Shown in pieces: positions 17,779 through 25,764 of a DNA stretch of 64,000 nucleotides. A model generated the notes under the pieces. The model did not search any database. It was not told the DNA's origin and worked only from the letters and a program-made list of their open reading frames with translations. The translations under genes and the position numbers were made by a program. Each line of letters starts with the position of its first letter. The first letter of the stretch is position 1. The stretch is from JAXMHB01 sp046346965 (GTDB taxonomy: Bacteria > Pseudomonadota > Gammaproteobacteria > Xanthomonadales > SZUA-5), in NCBI GenBank assembly GCA_046346965.1, contig JAXMHB010000004.1:310001-374000 (forward strand), given 5' to 3'.

Positions 17779-18205
17779 TCATGCGTCAGTTCCCCAAGCC
17801 CTTGCAACCCAAACATCAAAAGGCTCGTATGAGAAATTGGGGGCGCGCAATGTTCTGGAGGAAACCTCTTGCCAAACATGGGTGCGTCCGGGGATGAAAC
17901 GGGACCCGGGACCCCGGACTCGCCAGTTTGCAGAACGAGTAAGCGCGCCAAAGGCGAGACAGGGACTCTGACAAGACGACGCGACCAAATTCGACCGGCA
18001 GCGCAGGCGGCGATGCCGTGCGAAGCCACCCTCGATGCGAACTCAATCGGGCTGAGGTTGGTCCCAGATACGCCTGCATTCGCTGCGGATCCGAGCAATT
18101 CGGTGCCTATGCCTTAACAGAGCCCCCCGAGAACGCCCCCACAGCCCGCCCTCGAGGGCCGCTGAGGCGACGCTTCCAGAAAGGAACCCGATGCCTCAGA
18201 GCAAT
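17779..18205 (-). pseudogene. Degraded Rhs C-terminal remnant A
   Basis: No intact gene is present. On the minus strand 18131-18200 reads GFLSGSVASAALEGGLWG. It aligns at DNA and protein level (about 75% by eye) with 22082-22151, where the intact frame reads GFLSGAVASGDLKGGLWAFS after an Rhs core. Lower down another frame (starting 18098) reads FASRVASHGIAACAAG, reminiscent of the hydrophobic 'AHG' stretch common in Rhs tips, with frameshifts between. This is therefore probably an old toxin tip whose immunity partner is the gene at 17254. Toward 18205 it is joined abruptly to a copy of the metalloprotease 5' region. Confidence 0.5.
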
Positions 18206-18633
18206 GATCGAGTCATCAGCCCCCCGTGACGCAGTCGTGAATGTAGCTCGCGGTGCCTGGGCGGCCCAGAAATTTACCATCGCCCGCCACGCCAAGGCCT
18301 TGTAGCGACAGGGTTTTGCGCCGTGAGGTGGATGGACCACCGTCCCTGCGTGGGTTGCGCGCCGGGGGTGCCTCGTTGATGCTCGCCGCGACTCGACATG
18401 GGGTATGGCGATGCGATCGATGCGGTGTTGGATGTGGACGATGGTGCTGGCGGGCGCGGCGCTGGCGGGGACGGCGGCGGCGGGTCCGGTGCCCGGTGGC
18501 TTGTGGCGCGATGTGGACGAAGCGAGCGCGCGCAATGTGCAGCTGAGCCGGGACATCGTCCCGGCGCATTACCGCACGCTGGAACTGGCGCGGCCGCAGC
18601 TGGAGTCCTTGCTGGCCACGGCGCCGGCGGAAT
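18206..18633 (+). repeat. 428-bp direct repeat, copy 1 (metalloprotease 5' region)
   Basis: It matches 22463-22890 over 428 bp without gaps, with only about seven single-base differences by eye. It contains about 200 bp of the sequence upstream of the metalloprotease gene plus its first 76 codons. It ends exactly where an IS fragment starts (18633|18634). Confidence 0.95.
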
Positions 18634-18635
18634 GA
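18405..18635 (+). pseudogene. Truncated copy of the metalloprotease gene (signal peptide and start of pro-region)
   Basis: The first 76 codons of the reprolysin-like gene at 22662 are duplicated here: MAMRSMRCWMWTM, then the hydrophobic signal segment (VLAGAALAGTAAAG) and the start of the propeptide up to LLATAPAE. A TGA formed at the junction with the IS fragment ends it. The 200 bp ahead of it is also copied, so the original promoter, if it lies there, is kept. The product would be an exported pro-peptide fragment with no catalytic domain. Confidence 0.85.
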
Positions 18636-19300
18636 CCAACCTCTCGGCCCTGGAGCTCAAGCGCCATCTGGGCGTCTGCTATCGCACCGCATGGCGAACG
18701 AAACAGAAGATCATGCAGGCCATGACCGCACGCGAAGAGGCCCGCAGGCTCGAGGGCTTCGTGCAGATCGACGACGCCTACCTGGGCGGCGAGATCAATG
18801 GCGCCAAGCCGGGGCGCGGCTCTCCCAACAAGCAGGCCTTTCTGATCGCCGTACAGACCGACGAGACGATGGAGAAGGTGCTGTACGCCGTGGCCGAGCC
18901 GGTCCCGACCTTCGACAAGGCCGCAGTGGCTGATTGGGCCGCGCGCCGCCTGGATCCAGAATGTGAGGTGTACACCGATGGGCTTGGCGCGTTCAACGCG
19001 CTCGAAGACCAAGGCCATGCACGCACCACGGTTGTCGCGTCCGGGCGCCGCGAGCGAACGCAGACGACAAGCGCGCGCTGGGTCAACGTGGTGCTGGCAA
19101 ACATCAAGCGCTCGCTCTCCGGCGTGTACCACTCGATCCGACAGCAGAAATATGCTCGGCGCTACTTGGCGGAGGCCACTTGGCGCTTCAACCGGCGCTT
19201 CGACTTGCGAGCGCTCGTGCCGAGGCTCACTGTAGCCATGGCGACGTGCGGACCCCACTCGGAACGAATGCTCCGGATGGCGACGAACTATGCGCACTGA
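18632..19300 (+). pseudogene. N-terminally truncated IS1595-family transposase fused downstream of metalloprotease 5' end
   Basis: This 222-codon frame begins at an ATG created by the rearrangement junction, ATGACC. It overlaps the TGA of the truncated metalloprotease frame by 4 nt, so it could be translated by coupling. It contains the full DDE region of the transposase (QIDDAYLGGE, VYTDGLGAFN, VNVVLANIKRSL) but lacks the N-terminal zinc ribbon that recognises DNA. It is identical in protein sequence to the matching part of the complete element at 19802-20880. It is probably inactive for transposition. Confidence 0.8.
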
Positions 19301-19318
19301 AGATTAGCGCTAATCAGG
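18634..19318 (+). mobile_element. Partial IS1595-family element (right 685 bp)
   Basis: It corresponds to 20196-20880 of the complete copy with no difference that I can find, including the right terminal repeat (CGCTAATCAGG). The left end and zinc-ribbon coding part are missing, replaced by metalloprotease DNA. The base after the right end differs from the flank of the complete copy, so it is a separate insertion or recombination event. Confidence 0.9.
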
Positions 19319-19563
19319 TCAAAGAATGGTCCGAGCAGGGTGATAGCCACCTCGTAATCACTCGAAACGGAAACAACAAGCTTCCGAAGAAGACTATCAA
19401 CGAACGACGAGCGGCTTGAATGGCAAAAGCGCACTTCCTTCAACAGCAGTAGAATTTCATCTTTTCGAGACCAGGAACTAGACGCCACCGACTCGAGGTA
19501 GCTCTTAAAATCAAACCAGCCATTTGGTGAAGTAAAGTCTTCGATTTCCATTTTGGACGACAT
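19319..19563 (-). pseudogene. Small orphan gene truncated by the IS fragment
   Basis: An AT-richer minus-strand frame starts at the ATG 19563 (MSSKMEIEDFTSPNGWFDF) and continues EILLLLKEVRFCHSSRSSF up to the edge of the IS fragment at 19318. There it runs into IS sequence and stops at 19288. The native C-terminus is lost. No family is recognised. Position, size and composition resemble the other small genes of the Rhs island, so an immunity-type role is possible. Confidence 0.45.
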
Positions 19564-19793
19564 CCCGATAAACGTGGTGCAGAATTGCAGCGGAGCCTCT
19601 TGTCTGACGTCATGTCTTGGACGGCCCCCAAAGCCCAGTTTCAACTGCTCGCCTCCCAATCCATTTCAAACATCGCATCTGATCCACGGTCACAGTGGGC
19701 GCGCGACCGCGATTAGCACCCAGGACTGCTTATGGATTCGGTTCGAAAGTACAATTAAACACCTGACCATTGACACGACATGCGCCACGGCCT

Positions 19794-19801
19794 TGGGGGC
19801 A
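19794..19801. repeat. Target-site duplication, left copy
   Basis: TGGGGGCA directly before the IS. The identical octamer lies directly after it at 20881-20888. Eight base pairs is the usual duplication size for IS1595-family elements. Confidence 0.9.
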
Positions 19802-20880
19802 CCTGATTAGCGTCGAACCTCAGTAGTCGTCAGTGGTCTGTCTCAGCCTGTGAGACGGCCGGGTGGGATCTTGGTGCCATTGAGAGCCAGGAGAGTGGCG
19901 ATGGCAATGAACCAGGTGCAGTTCCAGAAGGGTCTGTCGGTGGCGGAGTTCATGGCGAGCTATGGCAGCGAGGCGGGGTGTCGGGAGGCGCTGGAGCGTG
20001 CGCGCTGGCCGCAGGGCTTCGTCTGCCCAAAGTGCAGCCATGTCACCTGCCGTCGTTTCGAGCGCGGTGGGCAGCTCTATCTCGAGTGCACCGCGTGCGG
20101 CCGTCGACTTCGCTAGTCAGCGGTACGCTGTTCCAATCCTCCAAGCTGCCCCTGCGTCTTTGGTTCCTTGCGATGTACTTGCTCAGCGCGGCGAAGACCA
20201 ACCTCTCGGCCCTGGAGCTCAAGCGCCATCTGGGCGTCTGCTATCGCACCGCATGGCGAACGAAACAGAAGATCATGCAGGCCATGACCGCACGCGAAGA
20301 GGCCCGCAGGCTCGAGGGCTTCGTGCAGATCGACGACGCCTACCTGGGCGGCGAGATCAATGGCGCCAAGCCGGGGCGCGGCTCTCCCAACAAGCAGGCC
20401 TTTCTGATCGCCGTACAGACCGACGAGACGATGGAGAAGGTGCTGTACGCCGTGGCCGAGCCGGTCCCGACCTTCGACAAGGCCGCAGTGGCTGATTGGG
20501 CCGCGCGCCGCCTGGATCCAGAATGTGAGGTGTACACCGATGGGCTTGGCGCGTTCAACGCGCTCGAAGACCAAGGCCATGCACGCACCACGGTTGTCGC
20601 GTCCGGGCGCCGCGAGCGAACGCAGACGACAAGCGCGCGCTGGGTCAACGTGGTGCTGGCAAACATCAAGCGCTCGCTCTCCGGCGTGTACCACTCGATC
20701 CGACAGCAGAAATATGCTCGGCGCTACTTGGCGGAGGCCACTTGGCGCTTCAACCGGCGCTTCGACTTGCGAGCGCTCGTGCCGAGGCTCACTGTAGCCA
20801 TGGCGACGTGCGGACCCCACTCGGAACGAATGCTCCGGATGGCGACGAACTATGCGCACTGAAGATTAGCGCTAATCAGG
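19802..20880 (+). mobile_element. Complete IS1595-family insertion sequence (1079 bp)
   Basis: It is bounded by 11-bp perfect terminal inverted repeats, CCTGATTAGCG at 19802-19812 and CGCTAATCAGG at 20870-20880, and by an 8-bp direct duplication (TGGGGGCA). It carries one transposase gene of the ISXO2-like/IS1595 type. The right end also contains a perfect 12-bp palindrome ATTAGCGCTAAT just inside the terminus. The TSD and both ends are intact, so the insertion looks recent, but the transposase frame is broken. Confidence 0.93.
19901..20862 (+). pseudogene. IS1595-family transposase, frameshifted
   Basis: From the ATG at 19901 (AGGAG 8 nt upstream) the first frame gives MAMNQVQFQKGLSVAEFM and a zinc ribbon (CPKCSHVTC ... 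CTACGRR), then stops at 20116. The next frame supplies the rest: TSLVSGTLFQSSKLPLRLWF, LSALELKRHLGVCYRTAW, and the DDE-type catalytic region (QIDDAYLGGE, YTDGLGAF, NVVLANIKRSL) to the stop at 20862. Loss of one base at about 20102-20106, between CGRR and TSLVSG, explains it. IS1595 transposases are normally a single frame, and I see no slippery run there, so this is called a mutation rather than programmed shifting. Confidence 0.85.
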
Positions 20881-20888
20881 TGGGGGCA
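20881..20888. repeat. Target-site duplication, right copy
   Basis: TGGGGGCA, identical to 19794-19801. Confidence 0.9.
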
Positions 20889-21118
20889 TGCGGCGAACAG
20901 AAATGCCCACGCTTTTCATGGCAGGCCAAATAATACTCCAACTCTACCCCAATAGTCCAGATTAGGTCAGCACTCTCCGGATCGTCGGGCAACTCTGCAA
21001 AAAATCTCCCACTCTTCCGATCCAAAACCCCTACACCAACGTAAACGTACTCGTAGTTAGCTGCATCTTCTTGGCGCCGATCCATGATAGAGGTGTCCAT
21101 CGTGGCGGGCGGAGACAC

Positions 21119-21519
21119 AACGCGTTACTCCCACAAGAGCGCCGGGCATTCAAATCGGAGAATGCCCACAGATCCAGATTGGCTGAACAAGATTCTCACA
21201 ATACCCACAATCACTCCACACATTTCGCCACCTCACCGTCCAATACAGATTCGCACTGTTTGGACCCGATGCACCTTGACGGAGCGGACTTAGTTCGCAC
21301 TGACCGGCCCGGCATCCAAATGAGGCGCCCCCACGCTCGAGAATGGGGGCTAACGGCCGGGTATGAATGTTCGAGGAATCGTGGATGTCCTCGTTATACC
21401 CCTCGCGCTGCCCAAAACAAGAGCCTTAGCGCCAACAAACTCGGGGACCTCTACAATTACCCTCGCTCTTCTATTCAGCGATCGGCGTCCGGTCTTACGC
21501 TGAGAGTGATCTCGATAGG
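21119..21519. other. AT-richer stretch without a convincing gene
   Basis: Frames here are short or have the composition of shadows. One notable structure is an inverted repeat GCCCCC...GGGGGC around 21329-21352, which could end transcription of the lipoprotein gene on the minus strand, though no U-tract follows. The stretch is otherwise unassigned island DNA. Confidence 0.4.
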
Positions 21520-22065
21520 CTATTCGATCCGAACGAACAGCCAGTAGGAAATCCAATTCTGAGCTTCTGGAGATTCCCAGTTGATGTTTGACGGAGTCTC
21601 CGTCAAACGACGAACCCCATCTCCATCCAGTCGTATCTCTTCCCACAAGAAAGAACTCAGCCAAGCCTTGCTCTGACAGTCACTCGGAATCCCAGAATTA
21701 CTCGAAAACCTGAGGCTCTCGGAAACTCGGCGAAATGCATCATCGGTGACTGGCCAATGACCGATTTTACTGCGTGATTCGGCCTCCATCAAAGCTTGCG
21801 CTTTCCACGACTGCCTCACTATGTCGGCCAATCGCGACTTTTTGTCAGACATGATTGACTCGCGTGTTTCCGCAAGCGAACGCTTAAGCCCTCCGCCATT
21901 TGCGTGCCACTCACGCACCAAGTCATTCCAAGAACTGTTGCACTGCTCCTGCACAACGAAATAGTCGCTAGGAAGTCTACTTGGGCCACTCTCGGTTGGA
22001 GGTGCCTCTTGCGCAGCGCACGAGTTTAGCAACATCAACAAAACCAATGAAAATGTTCGTGTCAT
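21520..22065 (-). CDS. Small lipoprotein of the Rhs island
   Basis: A 181-residue predicted lipoprotein. The start MTRTFSLVLLMLLNSCAAQE has a short hydrophobic stretch and the lipobox LNSC with Cys16. The mature part is charged and helical (NDLVREWHANGGGLKRSLAE, RLADIVRQSWKAQALMEAES) and ends ISYWLFVRIE. The composition is AT-richer than the chromosome. It starts right after, and slightly inside, the end of Rhs remnant B on the same strand, the position of an immunity gene. A lipoprotein immunity would fit a toxin acting in the periplasm, but this is inference. No family is recognised. Confidence 0.6.
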   Translation of the reverse strand: MTRTFSLVLLMLLNSCAAQEAPPTESGPSRLPSDYFVVQEQCNSSWNDLVREWHANGGGLKRSLAETRESIMSDKKSRLADIVRQSWKAQALMEAESRSKIGHWPVTDDAFRRVSESLRFSSNSGIPSDCQSKAWLSSFLWEEIRLDGDGVRRLTETPSNINWESPEAQNWISYWLFVRIE

Positions 22066-22465
22066 AGACAAATCCCGCTGAAAACGCCCACAGCCCGCCC
22101 TTGAGGTCCCCAGAGGCAACGGCACCAGACAGGAAGCCGGTGCCTACGGATACCCAGAATGACGCGGTGCGCGACAGTGTGCCCCAGACTGCCGTCGCGG
22201 CATACGGCGCGGCGATCGAAATGGCGATGGCAGCGATCTGACGCCCGTACTTGGCGATGCTGTGGCCACTGGGGTCGGTGTGAGTCAGCGGGTTGTTGAG
22301 CACATACGTGTAGCGATTGAGGCCTTGCGTCGCATCCGCTTCGATCAGGGTGTGGGCCTTCATGAACCGGCCCAGGCGCGGATCGTAGATGCGTCCGTTC
22401 TTGTGCACGATGTGCATCTTGTCGATGTGCTTGTGCGCAGTGCAGCCTTGGTTCAGGCCAAGGAT
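22066..22465 (-). pseudogene. Rhs protein fragment B (end of core plus toxin-tip start)
   Basis: The minus strand carries the hallmark end of an Rhs core: HKHIDKMHIVHKNGRIYDPR, LGRFMKAHTLIEADATQGLN, RYTYVLNNPLTHTDPSG. This is followed by a variable hydrophobic tip (IAAIAISIAAPYAATAVWGT, GTGFLSGAVASGDLKGGLW). The rest of the Rhs gene (several kilobases of YD repeats) is missing. The fragment begins abruptly at 22463, where the metalloprotease upstream sequence starts. The usual ADP is AHT and EHIDEM is KHIDKM, signs of decay. It is an orphan C-terminal module, not a working toxin gene. Confidence 0.85.
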
Positions 22466-22890
22466 CGAGTCGTCAGCCCCCCGTGACGCAGTCGTGAATG
22501 TAGCTCGCGGTGCCTGGGCGGCCCAGAAATTTACCATCGCCCGCCACGCCAAGGCCTTGTAGCGACTGGGTTTTGCGCCGTGAGGTGGATGGCCCACCGT
22601 CCCTGCGTGGGTTGCGCGCCGGGGGTGCCTCGTTGATGCTCGCCGCGACTCGACATGGGGTATGGCGATGCGATCGATGCGGTGTTGGATGTGGACGATG
22701 GCGCTGGCGGGCGCGGCGCTGGCGGGGACGGCGGCGGCGGGTCCGGTGCCGGGTGGCTTGTGGCGCGATGTGGACGAAGCGAGCGCGCGCAATGTGCAGT
22801 TGAGCCGGGACATCGTCCCGGCGCATTACCGCACGCTGGAACTGGCGCGGCCGCAGTTGGAGTCCTTGCTGGCCACGGCGCCGGCGGAAT
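22463..22890 (+). repeat. 428-bp direct repeat, copy 2
   Basis: This is the parental copy of the repeat at 18206-18633. It runs from the Rhs junction through the metalloprotease upstream region and its first 76 codons. Confidence 0.95.
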
Positions 22891-25724
22891 CGGCCACGCC
22901 GATCGAGCGCAGCCCGGCAATCCTGACGCTGCCGATGCCCGATGGCAGCCACGCGAGCTTCCGCTACGTGGAGTCCTCGGTCATGGAGGCGCCGCTGCAG
23001 CTCAAGTTTCCGCAGATTCGCACCTACGTGGGCCAGGGCATCGATGACCCGGCCGCCACGCTGCGCTTCGATCTGACGCCGGCCGGCTTTCACGCCCAGA
23101 TTTTGAGCTGGCAGGGCTCGGTGTACATCGACCCGTACCAGCGCGGCGACGATCAGCACTACATCAGCTATCGCCGAGCCGACTTGATGCCGCGCGAGCC
23201 GCTGCGCTGCAGCGTCACCGGTGAAAAGCTCGGCCCCGAGCTACCGAACTTCCAGAAGCGTGGACTGAAAGCCACCTCGGGCACCCAGCTGCGCACCTTC
23301 CGCGTCGCCATTGCAGCCACCGGCGAGTACACCACTTTCCACGGCGGCACCGTGGCCGGCGGTCTGGCGGCGATTGCGACCACGCTCAATCGCGTCAACG
23401 GCGTCTACGAGCGCGATCTGGCCACGCGCATGATTCTCGTCGCCAATAACAATCTGCTGGTTTACACCAACGCCGCCACCGATCCCTACGCCAATACCAG
23501 CGGCGATCTGGCCGCCAATCAGTCGAATATCGATACCGTGATCGGCACGGCCAATTACGACATCGGCCATCTGGTCGGTACCGGCGGCGGCGGTGTCGCC
23601 GGCCTCGGCGTGGTGTGCACGGCAGGCCAGAAAGCGCGTGGTCTGACCGGCTCGCCGGCGCCCATCGGCGATCCTTTCGACATCGACTACGTGGCCCACG
23701 AGATGGGGCATCAGTTTGCCGGCTCGCATACCTTCAACGGCAGCGTGGGTTCCTGCGGCGGCGGCAACCGATCAGCCGCCAATGCCTTCGAACCGGGCAG
23801 CGGCATCACGATCCAGGCCTACGCCGGCATTTGCGGCAGCGTCAATCTGGCCAACAACAGCCTGGATCACTTCCACCGCGGCAGCCTGGACCAGATGCTG
23901 GCCTTCATCGGCAGCATCAGCGCCAGTTGCGGCACGGTGACCAACACCGGCAACACGCCGCCGGTGGTCAGCACGGTGGATCGCTACACGATTCCGGCCA
24001 GCACGCCCTTCGAACTGGTGGCCAGCGGCAGCGACGGCAATGGCGATACGCTGACCTACAACTGGGAGCAGATGGATCTGGGCGCGGCCAACGCCTCGCC
24101 CACGCTGGTCGACAACGGCGGACCGCTGTTCCGCGGCTATGCGCCGAGCACCAGCCCGCGGCGCACGTTCCCGAGCCTGCCCTTCATCCTGAACAACCAG
24201 AACGTGCCGCCGGCGACCACCGGATCGTTCATGACCGGCGAGTTGTTGCCGAGCACCAATCGCACGATGAACTTCCGCGTGACCGCGCGCGACAACCGTG
24301 CCGGCGGTGGCGGTACGCAGGATGCACAGACCACGCTGACGGTGAATGCCGCGGCCGGCCCCTTCCGCGTGACCTCGCCGAATACCGCTGTCACTTGGGA
24401 TGCCGCCACGCCGCAAACGATCACCTGGGACGTCGCCGGCACCGCCGCGGCGCCGATCAGCACCGCGCGCGTGCGCATCCGGCTGTCGCTGGATGGCGGC
24501 AACACCTTCCCGATCACGCTCGGCACCGAGGCCAATGACGGCAGCGCCAGCTTGCCGCTGTACGGCGCGACGCCCACGACGCAGGCGCGCATCCGCATCG
24601 AAGCGACCAACAACGTCTATTTCGACGTGTCCGACAGCAATTTCACCATCACCGGCAACGGCCCGGTGCAGCCCCTGCTGCGCGTGGTCAGCGCCAACGT
24701 GACCTCGGGCAACAATCTGATCGAGCCCAATGAGTGCAACACGCTGGAGGTCACCCTGGCCAACGACGGCCTTGCCGCCGCCACTGGCGTATCGGCCACC
24801 CTGTCGACCAGCGCGCCGAACCTGACCATCGCGCAGGCCAACGCCAGCTTCCCGAACATTCCCGCTGGCGGCACCGCCACCTCCAGCACACCCTTCCAGA
24901 TCAGCAGCGGCGCCGCCTTGCAGTGCTTCCAGCCGGCCGACCTGAGCCTGAGCGTCAGTTACGCCGGCGGCGGTTCGCCGTACAGTGAAGCGGTGACCTT
25001 GCCGGTGGGCTTGCAAGGCAACGGCAACTACAACTTTGCCAGCAGCACCGGCGCGACCATTCCGGCCGGCGGGACGCTGCTGGCGGGCAGTCAGGCCGAC
25101 GACGCGGTGGTCGATCTGGCGGTGCCGGCCGGCTTCAATTTCCAGGTCTACGGCGTCAACGTCAGCGGCGGCAGCACGCTGCGCGTCAGCACCAACGGCA
25201 CGCTGCAGATCACGTCCACCGGCGGCTCATCCGGTTGGTCGAACACCTCGCTGCCGAGCACGGGTGCGGGCGATTCCGGCGCCGGCGCCTTCCCCGCGGC
25301 ACCGGTCCTGCTGCCCTACTGGGACGACATCGACACCAGCACCACGGCGGTCACCGGCGGCGGCATCTACACGCAAGTGACCGGCGCTGTGGGCAGCCGC
25401 AAGTGGATCATCGAGTGGCGCGGCGAGCCGGTCAGTCAGGCAGGCACTGCAGTAACGCTGAACTTCGCCATCGAGTTTACCGAGGGCAGCAGCCAGTTCG
25501 CCTACCTCTACGCCACCACTGGCGGCAGCACAGCCAACGGCGCCTCGGCGACCATCGGCGTGCAGTCGACCACCACAGGCAGCACCTTCACGCAGTACGG
25601 CTTCAACAGCGGCAACGTCGGTCCCGGCGTGCGGCTGGCGGCGACGCTGTCGGCGAACGTCTGCAGCAGCGGCAATGGGCCCTGCGCTGGCGGCGACAAC
25701 CTGTTCCGCAACGGCTTCGAGTGA
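22662..25724 (+). CDS. Secreted reprolysin-like zinc metalloprotease with GFE tail
   Basis: A 1020-residue exported metallopeptidase of the M12B-like group. The signal peptide is MAMRSMRCWMWTMALAGAAL with cleavage near AAAG. A propeptide of about 180 residues precedes the catalytic domain (from about LRTFRVAIAATGEY). The zinc motif HEMGHQFAGSH is at 346-356, and downstream cysteines (GSCGGGNRSA, AGICGSVN) fit the family. The C-terminal part has beta-sandwich repeats (VTWDAATPQTITWDVAGTAA; a CARDB-like NLIEPNECNTLEVTLANDGL; a final beta-rich domain). The chain ends DNLFRNGFE. Its first 76 codons and upstream region are duplicated at 18206. GGGG precedes the chosen ATG. Confidence 0.92.
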   Translation: MAMRSMRCWMWTMALAGAALAGTAAAGPVPGGLWRDVDEASARNVQLSRDIVPAHYRTLELARPQLESLLATAPAESATPIERSPAILTLPMPDGSHASFRYVESSVMEAPLQLKFPQIRTYVGQGIDDPAATLRFDLTPAGFHAQILSWQGSVYIDPYQRGDDQHYISYRRADLMPREPLRCSVTGEKLGPELPNFQKRGLKATSGTQLRTFRVAIAATGEYTTFHGGTVAGGLAAIATTLNRVNGVYERDLATRMILVANNNLLVYTNAATDPYANTSGDLAANQSNIDTVIGTANYDIGHLVGTGGGGVAGLGVVCTAGQKARGLTGSPAPIGDPFDIDYVAHEMGHQFAGSHTFNGSVGSCGGGNRSAANAFEPGSGITIQAYAGICGSVNLANNSLDHFHRGSLDQMLAFIGSISASCGTVTNTGNTPPVVSTVDRYTIPASTPFELVASGSDGNGDTLTYNWEQMDLGAANASPTLVDNGGPLFRGYAPSTSPRRTFPSLPFILNNQNVPPATTGSFMTGELLPSTNRTMNFRVTARDNRAGGGGTQDAQTTLTVNAAAGPFRVTSPNTAVTWDAATPQTITWDVAGTAAAPISTARVRIRLSLDGGNTFPITLGTEANDGSASLPLYGATPTTQARIRIEATNNVYFDVSDSNFTITGNGPVQPLLRVVSANVTSGNNLIEPNECNTLEVTLANDGLAAATGVSATLSTSAPNLTIAQANASFPNIPAGGTATSSTPFQISSGAALQCFQPADLSLSVSYAGGGSPYSEAVTLPVGLQGNGNYNFASSTGATIPAGGTLLAGSQADDAVVDLAVPAGFNFQVYGVNVSGGSTLRVSTNGTLQITSTGGSSGWSNTSLPSTGAGDSGAGAFPAAPVLLPYWDDIDTSTTAVTGGGIYTQVTGAVGSRKWIIEWRGEPVSQAGTAVTLNFAIEFTEGSSQFAYLYATTGGSTANGASATIGVQSTTTGSTFTQYGFNSGNVGPGVRLAATLSANVCSSGNGPCAGGDNLFRNGFE

Positions 25725-25733
25725 GGCAGATCT

Positions 25734-25758
25734 GGGCGCCGCGGTCAGCGCGGCGCCC
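25734..25758. terminator. Hairpin between convergent metalloprotease and ptsI genes
   Basis: GGGCGCCGC (25734-25742) pairs perfectly with GCGGCGCCC (25750-25758) across a 7-nt loop in the 40-bp gap between the two convergent stop codons. No strong U-tract is present on either side. It may act in both directions. Confidence 0.5.
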
Positions 25759-25764
25759 GGATCC

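Larger units (their letters stand above)
19690..21118 (-). pseudogene. Small orphan gene interrupted by the complete IS element
   Basis: Left of the IS right end a minus-strand frame from 21118 (or the ATG at 21100) reads MDTSIMDRRQEDAANYEYVY and ELPDDPESADLIWTIGVELE up to HAP at the target site. If the IS and one 8-bp target copy are removed, the same frame continues without a stop for 34 more codons (KAVAHVVSMVRCLIVLSNRI and on) to a TGA at 19690-19692. The intact protein would be about 107-113 residues. The family is unknown. The composition is that of the island. It was probably a cassette gene inactivated by the IS. Confidence 0.5.

Noticed and set aside
18398..19300. A 300-codon frame running from the protease copy into the transposase as one fused protein
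   Set aside because: In its first part it reads the protease sequence in the wrong frame (Gly/Ala-rich nonsense). The ATG at 18632 or coupling from the true frame is more likely.
20090..20120. Programmed frameshifting in the IS transposase
   Set aside because: IS1595-family transposases are normally made from one frame, and there is no A-rich or other slippery heptamer at the break.
21071..21547. Plus-strand 158-codon frame in the island
   Set aside because: No ribosome-binding site, no domain, and a low-complexity character; the region also overlaps the 3' end of the lipoprotein gene on the other strand.
18206..22890. The 428-bp repeat as an assembly artefact
   Set aside because: The two copies differ at about seven positions and have different flanks, so they are real separate copies, although the identical 686-bp IS parts still deserve long-read confirmation.
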